From Candidatus Didemnitutus sp. (GTDB lineage Bacteria; Verrucomicrobiota; Verrucomicrobiia; Opitutales; Opitutaceae): a DNA stretch of 64,000 nt. The stretch is taken from contig JAGOQJ010000001.1 in NCBI GenBank assembly GCA_017991595.1, forward strand, positions 1-64,000, in the 5' to 3' direction. Below are positions 49,618 through 58,736 of this stretch, piece after piece (the first letter of the stretch is position 1; each line of letters starts with the position of its first letter). Below the pieces are notes generated by a model. The model did not search any database. It was not told the DNA's origin and worked only from the letters and a program-made list of their open reading frames with translations. The position numbers and the translations under genes are program-made.

Positions 49618-51219
49618 TCAAGCGCCTGACGCCGGCTCCCGCAGCGGTGGTTGCGAACCGCCGGCGTGGAAGCGTGCGATGCCGGCGAGCTGATCGGCGA
49701 CACGCCGGTCGTTGCGGCAAGGCGAGAGTTTGGCCAACCCGCCCGGCGCGGCATGCGTCTGCGCCCACAAGGCGAAGGTGCCGGGCATGACGAGACGCAC
49801 GACGGGCTCGGCGATCTGGCCGTGCAGGCGGCGCGCTTCGTAGTCGGGGTTGCGCCGGCGCAGCTCCTCGTCGAGTTCAAGTGCCAGCACCGGGCCCGTG
49901 GGTGTGCGGACGGTGCCGGGCCGCAGCTCGATCCACCATTCGTGGCAATGGAGCGGGCGCGGCGCGGGCCGCAGCGCATAAGGCGCGACGTGGAACGCCA
50001 CCGGTTTCCAATCACTGCGCGTGCACACGCCCTGCAGCAGCGTCGTGAGCGTGCGCTCGCAGATCTGCTCGCCGCAGGTGTCGAGCTGCAGCTCCGTGCG
50101 GCCGGTGACGATGAGGCGCGGCGGCGTGGTCGAGACGAAGCGCACGCGGTCGCCCATCACGCAGCGGCAGAGCCCGCCCGGAGTCGTGACGACCAGCGCG
50201 TAGTCGGTGCCGGTCTGGACCTCGGCGAGCGTGAGGCACGTGAGCCCGGGCGGCAACTCGCCGCCGGCGGGTAGTTCGCGCACCGGCACGAATTCGAAGA
50301 AGAGACCGACATCCGTGAACAGGCGCAGCCCGGCGCTCGCCTCGCCGTCCTGCGCGGCGAAGATGCCTTCCGCCGCCGCATAGACCTCGTGCGGGCAGAC
50401 GCCGGGGCCGAGAGCGGCGCGAAGGTCGTCGAGCAGCAGGAGCGGCAGCGCGCCCGTGTGCACGGCGCATTCCAACCGTGGCCAGCGCGCGCGCAGCGGT
50501 GCGGCTTCCGCGTCCGGCCCGCGCGCGGCCTCCGCGAGCGCGAGCAGCGCGGCGGGCGTGCCGGCGAGAAGGGAGACGGGCGCGCCGGCGGGGTAGCGTT
50601 GCACGATGGCGGCGGTGCGTTCGGGGCTGTCCGAGCGATCGGCGAGCGCGCGGTCGGGGGCGTAGAGATTTTCGCGGGCCCAGTCCGAGAGCGAGAGCCA
50701 AGCCATGGCATCGAGGTAACCGGCGGAAGATTCGCCCGCGCAGGTGAGCGCCGTGCCCGAGCCGAGGTGCAGGTGGCGGCCGAGGAAGATCTCGCGGCTG
50801 CCCGTGCGCAGCACGTGGAGCAGGAGCGCGTCGGCGAGCGCGCCGCGGTAGTGGGCGAGCAGGTCGGCGGTCACGGGCAGCGGGCGCGGCGTGCCGGTGA
50901 CGGTGCCCGCGGTATAGACGAAGTGTCGGCAGCGGCCGGGCCAGAGCACGTCGCTGGCGCCGCCCGCCATGCGCTCGATCCAGCCGCGAAACTCCTCCAC
51001 GCGGCGCAGCGGCACGCGTTGACGGAAGGTCGCCAGGTCGGCTCCCGCCGGCAGGCCGTGCAGGCGGCCGAATTCCGTGCGCGCCAGCGCGCCGCAGAGC
51101 CGCGCCAACGCCGTTTGTTGCGCCGCGATGCCCGGGCCGCCGGCCGCCAGCCGGTGTCGCAACCGGGCTGCACGATAGCTCGCGAGGAATTTCACGAGGA
51201 AGGCCGGCGCCAACGTCAT
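49618..51219 (-). CDS. GH3-family acyl-adenylating protein
   Basis: A 533-residue member of the GH3 branch of the ANL superfamily, named after the plant auxin-amino-acid synthetases and found in many Bacteroidota and Verrucomicrobiota. Landmarks are the N-terminal LCGALARTEFGRLHGL, the nucleotide-binding FVYTAGTVTGTPRPLPVT, the acidic YAAAEGIFAAQDGE and DYALVVTTPGGLCRCVMGDR. The adenylation T(S)GTTG-like loop reads TAGTVTG, so activity is plausible. The acid and acceptor substrates in bacteria are unknown. It faces the dehydrogenase gene convergently. Confidence 0.88.
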   Translation of the reverse strand: MTLAPAFLVKFLASYRAARLRHRLAAGGPGIAAQQTALARLCGALARTEFGRLHGLPAGADLATFRQRVPLRRVEEFRGWIERMAGGASDVLWPGRCRHFVYTAGTVTGTPRPLPVTADLLAHYRGALADALLLHVLRTGSREIFLGRHLHLGSGTALTCAGESSAGYLDAMAWLSLSDWARENLYAPDRALADRSDSPERTAAIVQRYPAGAPVSLLAGTPAALLALAEAARGPDAEAAPLRARWPRLECAVHTGALPLLLLDDLRAALGPGVCPHEVYAAAEGIFAAQDGEASAGLRLFTDVGLFFEFVPVRELPAGGELPPGLTCLTLAEVQTGTDYALVVTTPGGLCRCVMGDRVRFVSTTPPRLIVTGRTELQLDTCGEQICERTLTTLLQGVCTRSDWKPVAFHVAPYALRPAPRPLHCHEWWIELRPGTVRTPTGPVLALELDEELRRRNPDYEARRLHGQIAEPVVRLVMPGTFALWAQTHAAPGGLAKLSPCRNDRRVADQLAGIARFHAGGSQPPLREPASGA

Positions 51220-51339
51220 GGCGGCAAGACAAGCAGTTCGCCGCGCGGAAGCCAGACCGGACCTGCGGTTGGGTGGAAATCATCCCGGCCCTAGGGCCTT
51301 CCGGGGCGCACCCGGTATAGGGTTGCGCGCAGGCGGTCC

Positions 51340-52161
51340 ATGGCGTTGAACACGCCGCGCATGTCGTCCCTTCCGCCCGTGATTTTCGAAGACGAAGCGG
51401 TCATCGCCTTCGACAAGCCCAGCGGGCTGCTGATCGCGCCCGACCGCTGGGACAAGACCCGCGTGAACCTGATGGGGCTCGTCCACGAGCGCTTCGGGCA
51501 CGGCGTCGCCAACGTGCACCGGATCGACGCCGACACGAGTGGCCTCGTGCTCTGCGCCAAGTCCAAGGCCGCGCTCGATTTCCTCAGCGGCCAGTTCCAG
51601 TCGAAGACCGTGGAGAAACGCTATCTCGCGCTCGTCGTCGGGGCGGGCGAGTGCGCCGCGCCGTGGGCCGGCGGCACCAAGCCGGTCGCGGACGCCACGG
51701 GCGGATTGCCGGAAGCGTTCACCGTGGACCTCGTGTTGAAGGAGGACGATGCTGCGCCGGGCCGCATGTGCGTCGTGCGCAAGCACGGCAAGGGCGCCGT
51801 GACCGAGTTCCGCGTGCTGGAGCGTTTCGGCGCGTTCACGCTGCTCGAGTGCCGGCCGCAGACCGGCCGCACGCACCAGATCCGCGTGCACCTCGCGGCG
51901 AGCGGCTGGCCGATCCTCAACGATCCGTTCTACGGCAACGCCACGCCGCTGCTCCTCTCCGATCTGAAGCGCGGCTACAAGGGCCGCGCCGACGAGCGGC
52001 CGCTGCTCGCGCGCCTCGCGCTCCACGCGGAAGCGCTCACCTTCACGCACCCGCTCACGCGCGAGCGCATGACGCTCGCGGCGCCGCTGCCGCATGATTT
52101 CGAGGTGGCGTTGAAATACCTGCGCAAGTTCGCCGGGCCGGACGCGAAGCGCCGGCGCTGA
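51340..52161 (+). CDS. RluA-family RNA pseudouridine synthase
   Basis: A 273-residue enzyme that isomerises uridine in RNA. The family order is visible: the N-terminal VIFEDEAVIAFDKPSGLLI, the catalytic HRIDADTSGLVL with its aspartate, then FQSKTVEKRYLALVVG and the C-terminal RPQTGRTHQIRVHLA. There is no S4 domain. The ATG at 51340 has AGGCGG a few bases upstream; the ATG at 51361 is an alternative. Which rRNA or tRNA position it modifies cannot be told from the sequence. Confidence 0.94.
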   Translation: MALNTPRMSSLPPVIFEDEAVIAFDKPSGLLIAPDRWDKTRVNLMGLVHERFGHGVANVHRIDADTSGLVLCAKSKAALDFLSGQFQSKTVEKRYLALVVGAGECAAPWAGGTKPVADATGGLPEAFTVDLVLKEDDAAPGRMCVVRKHGKGAVTEFRVLERFGAFTLLECRPQTGRTHQIRVHLAASGWPILNDPFYGNATPLLLSDLKRGYKGRADERPLLARLALHAEALTFTHPLTRERMTLAAPLPHDFEVALKYLRKFAGPDAKRRR

Positions 52162-52297
52162 GCGCGCACCGCGGGCGTTTTGCGGGCGGCCAGTAGCGCG
52201 TCAACCCATGTCATACGCGCGCTAATAGTTGGGGGCGCGGCCGGCCTTGGCGTTTACAGGGCTGCGTCCGCTGCGTTCCTATGGATTAAATTCCCCC

Positions 52298-54310
52298 ATG
52301 ACTTACCCCGTCACGGTCACGCATTCCGTCGATGGCGACGGCATCGGCTGGATCACCTTCGACGATCCCGCGAGCCGCGCCAATGTCTTCAATCCCGCCA
52401 CGCAAGCCGCGCTGCGCGCCGCCGTGGAGGCGCTCGCTGCTCAGCCGGTGCGCGCGGTCGTTGTCGCCAGCGCGAAGGAAAAGATCTTCATCGCCGGCGC
52501 GGACCTGAAGTGGCTCGGCCGGCTCGCCAGCGCGGACGAGGCGCGCGCGGCCTCGCGCGCGGGGCAGGAGCTGTTCGCGTTGCTCGACAACTTTAAGGTG
52601 CCGGTCGTGTGTGCGATCCACGGTGCCTGCGCTGGCGGCGGCTTCGAACTCGCGCTCGCGTGCCACTGGCGCGTGGCGAGCGACGCGCCCGCGACGGTCA
52701 TCGGCCTGCCCGAGGTCGGCATCGGTTTGATCCCGGGTTGGGGTGGTTGCGCGCGGTTGCCGCGCCTCATCGGCGCGGCGGTGGCGGTGGAACACATCCT
52801 CAAGGCCCAGCTCGTGCCCGCGGCGGACGCGCTCCGCGCGGGTCTGATCGACGAGATCGCCCCCGCTGCCGAGCTGCGCGAACGCGCGAAGGCCGCGGCG
52901 CTCAAGCTCGCTGCGGGCGGCAAACCGGCGCGCGCCGCCGGGGCACCGGCGGACGCGGCGTTCTTCGTCGCGCAGCGCAAATCCGCGCTCACGCGCCTGC
53001 GCGGCCAGCCCGCGCCGCTCGCCGTGCTCGATGCGATCGAGCAGGGTGCGACCCTGCCTCTCGCCGCCGCACTCGATCTCGAGGCGGCGCTCTTTGGCGA
53101 CATCGCGGCCGGCGAGGTCGCGCAAAACATGGTGCACGTCTTGTTCCTCAAGGACGCCGTGAAGAAGCTCACGGTCGACGCGTGGTTCCCGCCGCCGGCG
53201 GACGCGGCGGCGGCACATGTTCCGTTTCGCAAGATTGGTGTCGTGGGCGCGGGTGTGATGGGCTCCGGCATCGCGCAGTGGTGTGCGGCGCGCGGTTACC
53301 AGGTCGTGTTGCGCGACGTGAAACCCGAACTGCTCGAACGCGGTCTCGGCGTGATCAAGGCGCTCTTCGACGAGGCCGCGAAGCGCGGCAAGCTTTCCCC
53401 CGCCGCCGCCGCGCAAGGCTGGGCGCGCGTGCAGGGCACGACGGAGCTCGCGCCTTTCGCGGACTGCGATCTCGTGGTCGAGGCGATCGTCGAGCAGGTC
53501 GCGGACAAACAGCGGCTCTTCGCCGAGCTGGTGCAGGTGGTGCGTCCCGATTGCGTGCTCGCGTCGAACACTTCGGCGCTGCCCATCGAGGAGCTGGCGG
53601 CGACGGCCACGTTCCCCGGCCGCACGATCGGCATCCATTTCTTCAACCCCGTCAGCCGCATGCCGCTGGTCGAGCTCGTGCTCTCGCCGCACACGACGCG
53701 CGACACGGCGGAGCGCGTGCTCGCGTTTGCCAAGCAGCTGGGCAAGACGCCCGTCATCTGCCGCTCGTCGCCCGGCTTCCTCGTCACGCGCGCGCTGTTT
53801 TTCTACCTCAACGAGGCCTGCCTCCTCTGGGAGCGGGGCGTGCCCGCGGCCGCGCTCGATGCGGCGATGCGCGACTGGGGCTGGCCGATGGGGCCGATGC
53901 GGCTGATCGACGAGGTCGGCGTGGACGTGACGGACTTCATCTACGGCGAGATGGCACACTATTTTCCCACGCGCTTCCGCGCCGCCACCGTGTGCCGCCG
54001 CATGCTCGCGGCCGGCCTCAAGGGACGGAAGAACGGCGCCTCCTCCGGCTTCTACACCTACGCCGGCGGCAAGGAGTCGCCCAACCCCGCGCTGCAGGCG
54101 CTCGCGCCCGCGGCGGTGCAGACGATGGACGCGCGCGCGATTCAGGATCATCTCAACGGCGTGATGATCGCCGAGACGCAGCGCGTGCTCGACGAAGGTG
54201 TGTTGAAATCGGCTGACGATGCGGACTTCGCGCTGCTCATGGGCGCGGGTTTTCCGGCGTTCCGCGGCGGACTCATGCGCTACGCGCGTCGCACCGCTCG
54301 GAGTGCGTGA
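52298..54310 (+). CDS. Enoyl-CoA hydratase/3-hydroxyacyl-CoA dehydrogenase (FadB/FadJ-like)
   Basis: A 670-residue bifunctional beta-oxidation enzyme. Residues 1-200 are a crotonase fold with both active-site glutamates (CAGGGFELALACHW and GLPEVGIGLIPGWGG). After a linker, the dehydrogenase part starts near 308 with IGVVGAGVMGSGIAQWCAARG. It contains the catalytic histidine region GRTIGIHFFNPVSRMPLVEL, then the SPGFLVTRALFFYLNEA signature, and a C-terminal repeat ending GFPAFRGGLMRYA. It should hydrate enoyl-CoA and oxidise the product with NAD. A thiolase partner is not adjacent. The upstream frame extends to 52229, but the ATG at 52298 gives the family N-terminus. Confidence 0.94.
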   Translation: MTYPVTVTHSVDGDGIGWITFDDPASRANVFNPATQAALRAAVEALAAQPVRAVVVASAKEKIFIAGADLKWLGRLASADEARAASRAGQELFALLDNFKVPVVCAIHGACAGGGFELALACHWRVASDAPATVIGLPEVGIGLIPGWGGCARLPRLIGAAVAVEHILKAQLVPAADALRAGLIDEIAPAAELRERAKAAALKLAAGGKPARAAGAPADAAFFVAQRKSALTRLRGQPAPLAVLDAIEQGATLPLAAALDLEAALFGDIAAGEVAQNMVHVLFLKDAVKKLTVDAWFPPPADAAAAHVPFRKIGVVGAGVMGSGIAQWCAARGYQVVLRDVKPELLERGLGVIKALFDEAAKRGKLSPAAAAQGWARVQGTTELAPFADCDLVVEAIVEQVADKQRLFAELVQVVRPDCVLASNTSALPIEELAATATFPGRTIGIHFFNPVSRMPLVELVLSPHTTRDTAERVLAFAKQLGKTPVICRSSPGFLVTRALFFYLNEACLLWERGVPAAALDAAMRDWGWPMGPMRLIDEVGVDVTDFIYGEMAHYFPTRFRAATVCRRMLAAGLKGRKNGASSGFYTYAGGKESPNPALQALAPAAVQTMDARAIQDHLNGVMIAETQRVLDEGVLKSADDADFALLMGAGFPAFRGGLMRYARRTARSA

Positions 54311-54480
54311 GCTGACGTGCGTCCGCGCCGCGTTTTTTTCGTGCGGCGATGACGCTTTCGGGTCTCGCCATGCGCGGTGGCGCGGCGAAATTTCGCCGTT
54401 CCCACCGATGCGATTCCCGAAAAAGCCATTGCCGCTTATGACAATTTGGGAAACCTCTCCGCTCTGCCACGCCCTCTGAA

Positions 54481-57400
54481 ATGGCCCACGCCGCGATCCC
54501 GCCTTTGAATCAGGAACAACGCCGTCACTTGTTGCGCACGATGCTCGAGAGCCGTCTCGGCGACTTGCGCGAGGAAAACCTGAACCGGCAGGGCAAGGGG
54601 CATTTCCACGTCTCCGGGCGCGGCCACGAGGCGCTGTGCGCGCTCGGTGCGCAGCTGCGTGCGGGCGACTACGTCGTGCCGTATTACCGCGATCGCGGCC
54701 TCGTGATGGGGCGCGGCCTCGGCACGCGCCACCTCGCGCTGGAGTATTTCGCCAAGCGCGAGTCCGTCTCCCGCGGCCGCATGATGCCGTCGCATTTCTC
54801 CTGCCGGGAGCTGAACATCGTCACCGTCTCCACGCCGCTCGGCGCGCAATTGCTGCCCGCGTGCGGCATCGCCTGGGGTCTGCAACTCGACGGCAAGGAC
54901 GGCGTGGTCGTCACCACGATCGGTGACGCCGCCACGCGCCAGGGCGATTTCTACGAAGCCGTCGCCTTCGCGGCGGAGCGCAAGCTGCCCGTGCTCTTCA
55001 TCGTTGAGGACAACGCCTACGGCATCTCCACGCCGACGCGGAAGACCAACCCGCTCGCGCTCGACGTGCTCAACCGCGCGCAGTGGCGCGCCGTCGACGG
55101 ACACGACGTCGAGGCCGTGCACGCCGCCACGCAGGAAGCGATCGCGCAGCTCCGCGCCGGCGGTGGCCCGGTCTTCCTCTGGTGCCAGGTGGAGCGGCTC
55201 TCGAGCCACACCAGCTCCGACGACCACACGCTCTACCGTTCGAAGGAGGACATCGCGGCGATGGAGCAGCGCGATCCCATCCGCGTGCTCCGCGACCGTA
55301 TGATCGCGGCCGGCGAACTGACCGCGGCGGAGTTCACTCGGCTCGAGGAGGAGATCAAGGAGCGCGTGCGCGCCGAATACGCCGCTGCCGAACAGGCCGA
55401 GGATCCGCGCGCCGACGAGCTGTTTCACGAGGTCACCGGCCCGCTGCCCGAGCTGGACGAAGAATTGTTCAAGCCCGGCAGCTACCGCATGGGCGACCTC
55501 ATCAACCGCACGCTGCGCGCCGGCCTCGACGCCGAGCCGGGCCGCATGATCTTCGGCGAGGATGTGGAGGATCCGAAGGGCGGCGTCTTCCGTCTCACGC
55601 AGAAGCTCTCGACGGATTTCCCGGAGCAGGTGTTCAACTCGCCGCTCGCCGAGTCGACGATCGTCGGCGTCGCGGGCGGCCTCGCGCTCTACGGACGCCG
55701 GCCGGTGTTCGAGCTGCAGTTCATCGATTTCAGTTTTCCCGGTTTCAACCAAGTCGTGTCGAACCTCGCCAACATCCGCTGGCGTTCGAACGGCGAGTGG
55801 AAGGTGCCGGCCGTGTTCTACGCGCCCTACGGCGCCTACCTGCCGGGCGGCTCGCTCTGGCACTCGCAGGCCAACGAGGCCGCCTACGCGCACTTCCCCG
55901 GCATCAACATCGTCATCCCGTCCACGCCCGAGGATGCGGCCGGCCTGCTCTGGACCGCGATGCACAGCGAGGACATCACGTTCTTCCTCGCGCCGAAGCA
56001 CATGCTCTGGGCCGAGCGCGCCAGCGCGGCGCCGATCCGCTCGCTCCCGCTCGGTCGCGCCCGCGTCGTCACCGAAGGCGAGGACCTCACGCTCGTCGCT
56101 TGGGGCAACACGGTGGAGAAGGCGCAGGAAGCCATCGGCGAACTGCAGGGCGAGGTCAGCGTCGAGCTGATCGACCTGCGCTCGATCGTGCCGTGGGACA
56201 AGGAAACGCTCGCCGCATCCGTGCTGAAGACCGGCCGCCTCATCGTCGTGCAGGAGGACACCGAGGCCTGCTCCGTCGGGCAGATGATCATCCAGCACCT
56301 CACGGGCCGGCCCGAGATCTTCGCCGCGCTGAAGGCGCCGCCGACGCTCGTGACGAAGGGTAACGTGATGATCGGCTACAACCCGATCTACGAATATGCC
56401 GCGCTGCCCGACGTGCCGCGCATCGTCGACGCCATTTGGCAAAGCGTCTCGGTGAACCTCGCTCGCGGCGCCGCCACTCCGGCTCGCGCCGTGCCGGTCG
56501 CGCCACCACCGGCGCCCACCCCGGTCCGGGCCGCCGACACCCATGCGCCGCAGCACACCGTCATCGCCGGCACGCACGACATCCTCGTGCGCGTGCCGAT
56601 CATGGGCGAGGGCCTGCGTTCCGCCAAGGTCGTCGCGCTGAACAAAAAACCCGGCGACGCGATCAAGCACGACGAGGTGCTCTGCGAACTTGAGACCGAC
56701 AAGGCCGTCTATCCGGTCGAGGCCTCGTTCGCCGGTCAGTTGAAGGATTGGCGCATCCGGCTCGATGACACCGTGCTCATCGGCCAGGAGATCGCGCTCG
56801 TCACCGGCGATGCGGCCAGCGTGGCCGGCCTGCCGGTCGAGGGCGCGGCCAAGCCCGCCGCTGCTCCCGCTGCGCCTCGTCCCTCACCCAGCGTGGCGAA
56901 AGCGTCGCCCGCCGCGCCCGCCGTCGCGAGCGCGCCCGTCGCATCCTCTTCCTCCATGAAAGGCAACGTCCGTCCGCCCGCGCTTCCTCCCGCCATCACC
57001 AAGCGACTCGATGCGGTCGTCCCCGCGAACATGCTGATGGACGTGCGCTGGGACGCGCTCCGCGCCGCACGCGAAGCGGCGAAGCAGCGCCTCGGCAAGG
57101 ACGCGCCCTCGCCCTCGGCGTTGATGGCGTGGTGCGTCACGCGCGCGCAGGAGAAGCACGCGGCGTTCCGCTGTCTCGCGGCCAAGGATGGTGCGATTTA
57201 CGAGCAGGCTGACTTCGACCAAGGCGTGGCGGTGGCGCTCGAGGGCGACCGGCTCGCGACCGCGGCGATCGCGGCGGCGAACCGGCTTTCGTTCACTGAT
57301 TTCTGCGCCGCCTACCAGCGCGCCATCGAGGAGACGCGCGCCGGCAAGATCGTCGAGGTGCAGGCTCCGCTCAACATCACCAGCCTCGGCGCGTTCGGCG

Positions 57401-57618
57401 TCGAGTGCGCGACACCCATCGTGGTGCCGCCGGCCGTGGGCACGCTCTTCATCGGCACGGCGCACGAACGCATGGTGAACGACGGCGGCGTCATCCATCC
57501 CTGCGAAGTCGTCACGCTCTCACTCACCTTCGATCACAAGGTCGTGAACGGCGCCGGTGCGGCGGCGTTCATGCAGGACGTGAAGCGCGAGTTCGAGACG
57601 TTCCGCTTGCCGGCCTGA
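54481..57618 (+). CDS. Single-chain 2-oxoacid dehydrogenase: E1-alpha, E1-beta, lipoyl and E2-like domains
   Basis: A 1045-residue fusion. E1-alpha covers about 1-320, with the thiamine-diphosphate site GDAATRQGDFYE through VEDNAYGIS. E1-beta covers about 335-670 (FGEDVEDPKGGVFRLTQKLS, then VFELQFIDFSFPGFNQ and LIVVQEDTEACS). A lipoyl domain at about 700-780 has the attachment lysine K741 in ELETDKAVYPV. After a proline/alanine linker, an E2-like acyltransferase domain (about 829-1045) has lost the usual peripheral-subunit-binding module. Its active-site motif reads DHKVVNG instead of the common DHRxxDG, so the aspartate has become N1023. The family decarboxylates pyruvate, branched-chain or acetoin-type 2-oxoacids; the substrate is not clear. 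It sits 170 bases after the beta-oxidation gene. Confidence 0.9.
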   Translation: MAHAAIPPLNQEQRRHLLRTMLESRLGDLREENLNRQGKGHFHVSGRGHEALCALGAQLRAGDYVVPYYRDRGLVMGRGLGTRHLALEYFAKRESVSRGRMMPSHFSCRELNIVTVSTPLGAQLLPACGIAWGLQLDGKDGVVVTTIGDAATRQGDFYEAVAFAAERKLPVLFIVEDNAYGISTPTRKTNPLALDVLNRAQWRAVDGHDVEAVHAATQEAIAQLRAGGGPVFLWCQVERLSSHTSSDDHTLYRSKEDIAAMEQRDPIRVLRDRMIAAGELTAAEFTRLEEEIKERVRAEYAAAEQAEDPRADELFHEVTGPLPELDEELFKPGSYRMGDLINRTLRAGLDAEPGRMIFGEDVEDPKGGVFRLTQKLSTDFPEQVFNSPLAESTIVGVAGGLALYGRRPVFELQFIDFSFPGFNQVVSNLANIRWRSNGEWKVPAVFYAPYGAYLPGGSLWHSQANEAAYAHFPGINIVIPSTPEDAAGLLWTAMHSEDITFFLAPKHMLWAERASAAPIRSLPLGRARVVTEGEDLTLVAWGNTVEKAQEAIGELQGEVSVELIDLRSIVPWDKETLAASVLKTGRLIVVQEDTEACSVGQMIIQHLTGRPEIFAALKAPPTLVTKGNVMIGYNPIYEYAALPDVPRIVDAIWQSVSVNLARGAATPARAVPVAPPPAPTPVRAADTHAPQHTVIAGTHDILVRVPIMGEGLRSAKVVALNKKPGDAIKHDEVLCELETDKAVYPVEASFAGQLKDWRIRLDDTVLIGQEIALVTGDAASVAGLPVEGAAKPAAAPAAPRPSPSVAKASPAAPAVASAPVASSSSMKGNVRPPALPPAITKRLDAVVPANMLMDVRWDALRAAREAAKQRLGKDAPSPSALMAWCVTRAQEKHAAFRCLAAKDGAIYEQADFDQGVAVALEGDRLATAAIAAANRLSFTDFCAAYQRAIEETRAGKIVEVQAPLNITSLGAFGVECATPIVVPPAVGTLFIGTAHERMVNDGGVIHPCEVVTLSLTFDHKVVNGAGAAAFMQDVKREFETFRLPA

Positions 57619-57663
57619 GCCGCGCCAGCGACAGTGGCGCACGGGCTGACTGGCGGGGATGGA

Positions 57664-57700
57664 CTTGGGGGCAATTACCCAAGCCCGGGTCGTTTATTAT
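57664..57700 (+). promoter_or_regulatory. Inverted repeat and possible -10 box before the pilin-like gene
   Basis: CTTGGG (57664-57669) and CCCAAG (57678-57683) form a perfect 6-bp inverted repeat. TATTAT follows at 57695-57700, 80 bases before the start codon. No convincing -35 box was found, so this is a weak call. Confidence 0.35.
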
Positions 57701-57779
57701 CGCCCGCCTCCTTTGACTCGGCAGGGCCAGCCGGCATCTCAAAGCGCAGTCGCGCTCTCCACGCGACCTCTTCCTTGTC

Positions 57780-58139
57780 ATGCCTGTCCACCGCTCGCCC
57801 GCCGCTGCTTTCACCCTCGTCGAGATCATGGTCGTCGTCGCCCTGATTGCGCTGCTCGCGGCGCTGGCTGTGCCGGCGTTCCAGAAAGTGCGGGCCGAGT
57901 CGCAGGACCGCGCGGTGACGAATAATCTGCGCCAGCTCTCGGTCGCGGCAGACCATTATTTCCTCGAACAGGGAGTGTCGTCGGTCGCGAGCGCCACGCT
58001 CGTCGGCACGCACGCCACGCAATACATCAAGACTATGACTCTGGCTGCCGGGGAGACCTACGTCTCGCCCTTGGTGCAGGGCAATGCCGTGACCGCGTTC
58101 GGGGTCGGTGGGGCGCGCACGGTCACCTACGCCAACTGA
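57780..58139 (+). CDS. Type IV pilin-like / pseudopilin protein
   Basis: A 119-residue protein with a prepilin N-terminus. The short basic leader MPVHRSPAAA is followed by FTLVEIMVVVALIALLAALA, with the glutamate at +5 of the mature protein, as required for prepilin peptidase processing and assembly. The cleavage site has alanine where glycine is usual (AAA-F). The C-terminal globular part (about 80 residues) is short and contains no cysteine pair. Minor pilin, pseudopilin or competence-type roles are possible. No assembly genes are nearby. Confidence 0.88.
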   Translation: MPVHRSPAAAFTLVEIMVVVALIALLAALAVPAFQKVRAESQDRAVTNNLRQLSVAADHYFLEQGVSSVASATLVGTHATQYIKTMTLAAGETYVSPLVQGNAVTAFGVGGARTVTYAN

Positions 58140-58178
58140 ACTCCGACCGGGCGTCCCGCCCAAGGGCGCGCGGTGGAC

Positions 58179-58565
58179 CTACGTGAGGCGCTCGACGGTG
58201 TGCTCGGCGTTGCGGAGCGTGCGCACGGCGTCCTCTACCTGCGCCTGTTTCACGAGCACGTAATCGGTGTCGAAGGTCGAGTGCGCGAGGATGCTGATGC
58301 GCGAGAAGGCGAGGGGATCGAGGACGGAGGAGAGGATGCCGGTCTCGGTGAAGTTGAAGGGGCCGCGGAGCTTGAAGAGGCGCCAGCCGGCCTCGTGTTT
58401 CACGGCGGGCGGGATCTGCACGGCGGGGCAGAGGATGGAGAGCTCGTCGGTGGTGCGGGTGGTGGCGCTGAAGACCGTGGAGCGGGCCCAGTCGGGGATC
58501 GCGGCGTCGGCTGGCAGGCGGGCGATCGCGAATTCGCCGGGCAGGAGCTGGATGACGAGCGGCAT
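58179..58565 (-). CDS. ACT-domain protein
   Basis: A 128-residue protein with the pattern of the small ACT_7/CASTOR-like family: LVIQLLPGEFAIARLPADA, then ELSILCPAVQIPP, GWRLFKLRGPFNFTETGILS and RISILAHSTFDTDYVLV. ACT domains bind amino acids, and relatives of this type may be ligand sensors without an attached enzyme. The ATG at 58565 (MPLVIQLL) fits homologue starts. The stop lies close to the end of the convergent pilin-like gene. Confidence 0.88.
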   Translation of the reverse strand: MPLVIQLLPGEFAIARLPADAAIPDWARSTVFSATTRTTDELSILCPAVQIPPAVKHEAGWRLFKLRGPFNFTETGILSSVLDPLAFSRISILAHSTFDTDYVLVKQAQVEDAVRTLRNAEHTVERLT

Positions 58566-58661
58566 GAGCGCAGCCAAGCGCGACACGCGGGGCGGCGCAA
58601 GCGCGCGGGCTGTATCAAGCGCGGCGCCGCACCCGGAGCGCACGAGGAACGAAACGCGGGC

Positions 58662-58693
58662 AAAAAAAGACCCGCGCCGGGCGGGCGCGGGTC
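58662..58693 (-). terminator. Intrinsic terminator of the mla-like operon
   Basis: Perfect 10-bp arms GACCCGCGCC and GGCGCGGGTC with a 5-nt loop are followed on the minus strand by TTTTTTT. It lies 43 bases after the MlaD-like stop. Confidence 0.92.
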
Positions 58694-58736
58694 GGGAGAG
58701 GGAGAACGTGACTGACGGTGCGGTGGCGCGGTGGCT

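Noticed and set aside
54311..54480. A T7 run near 54337 as an intrinsic terminator for the FadB-like gene
   Set aside because: The T-run is inside the loop of a weak GC stem instead of following a stable hairpin.
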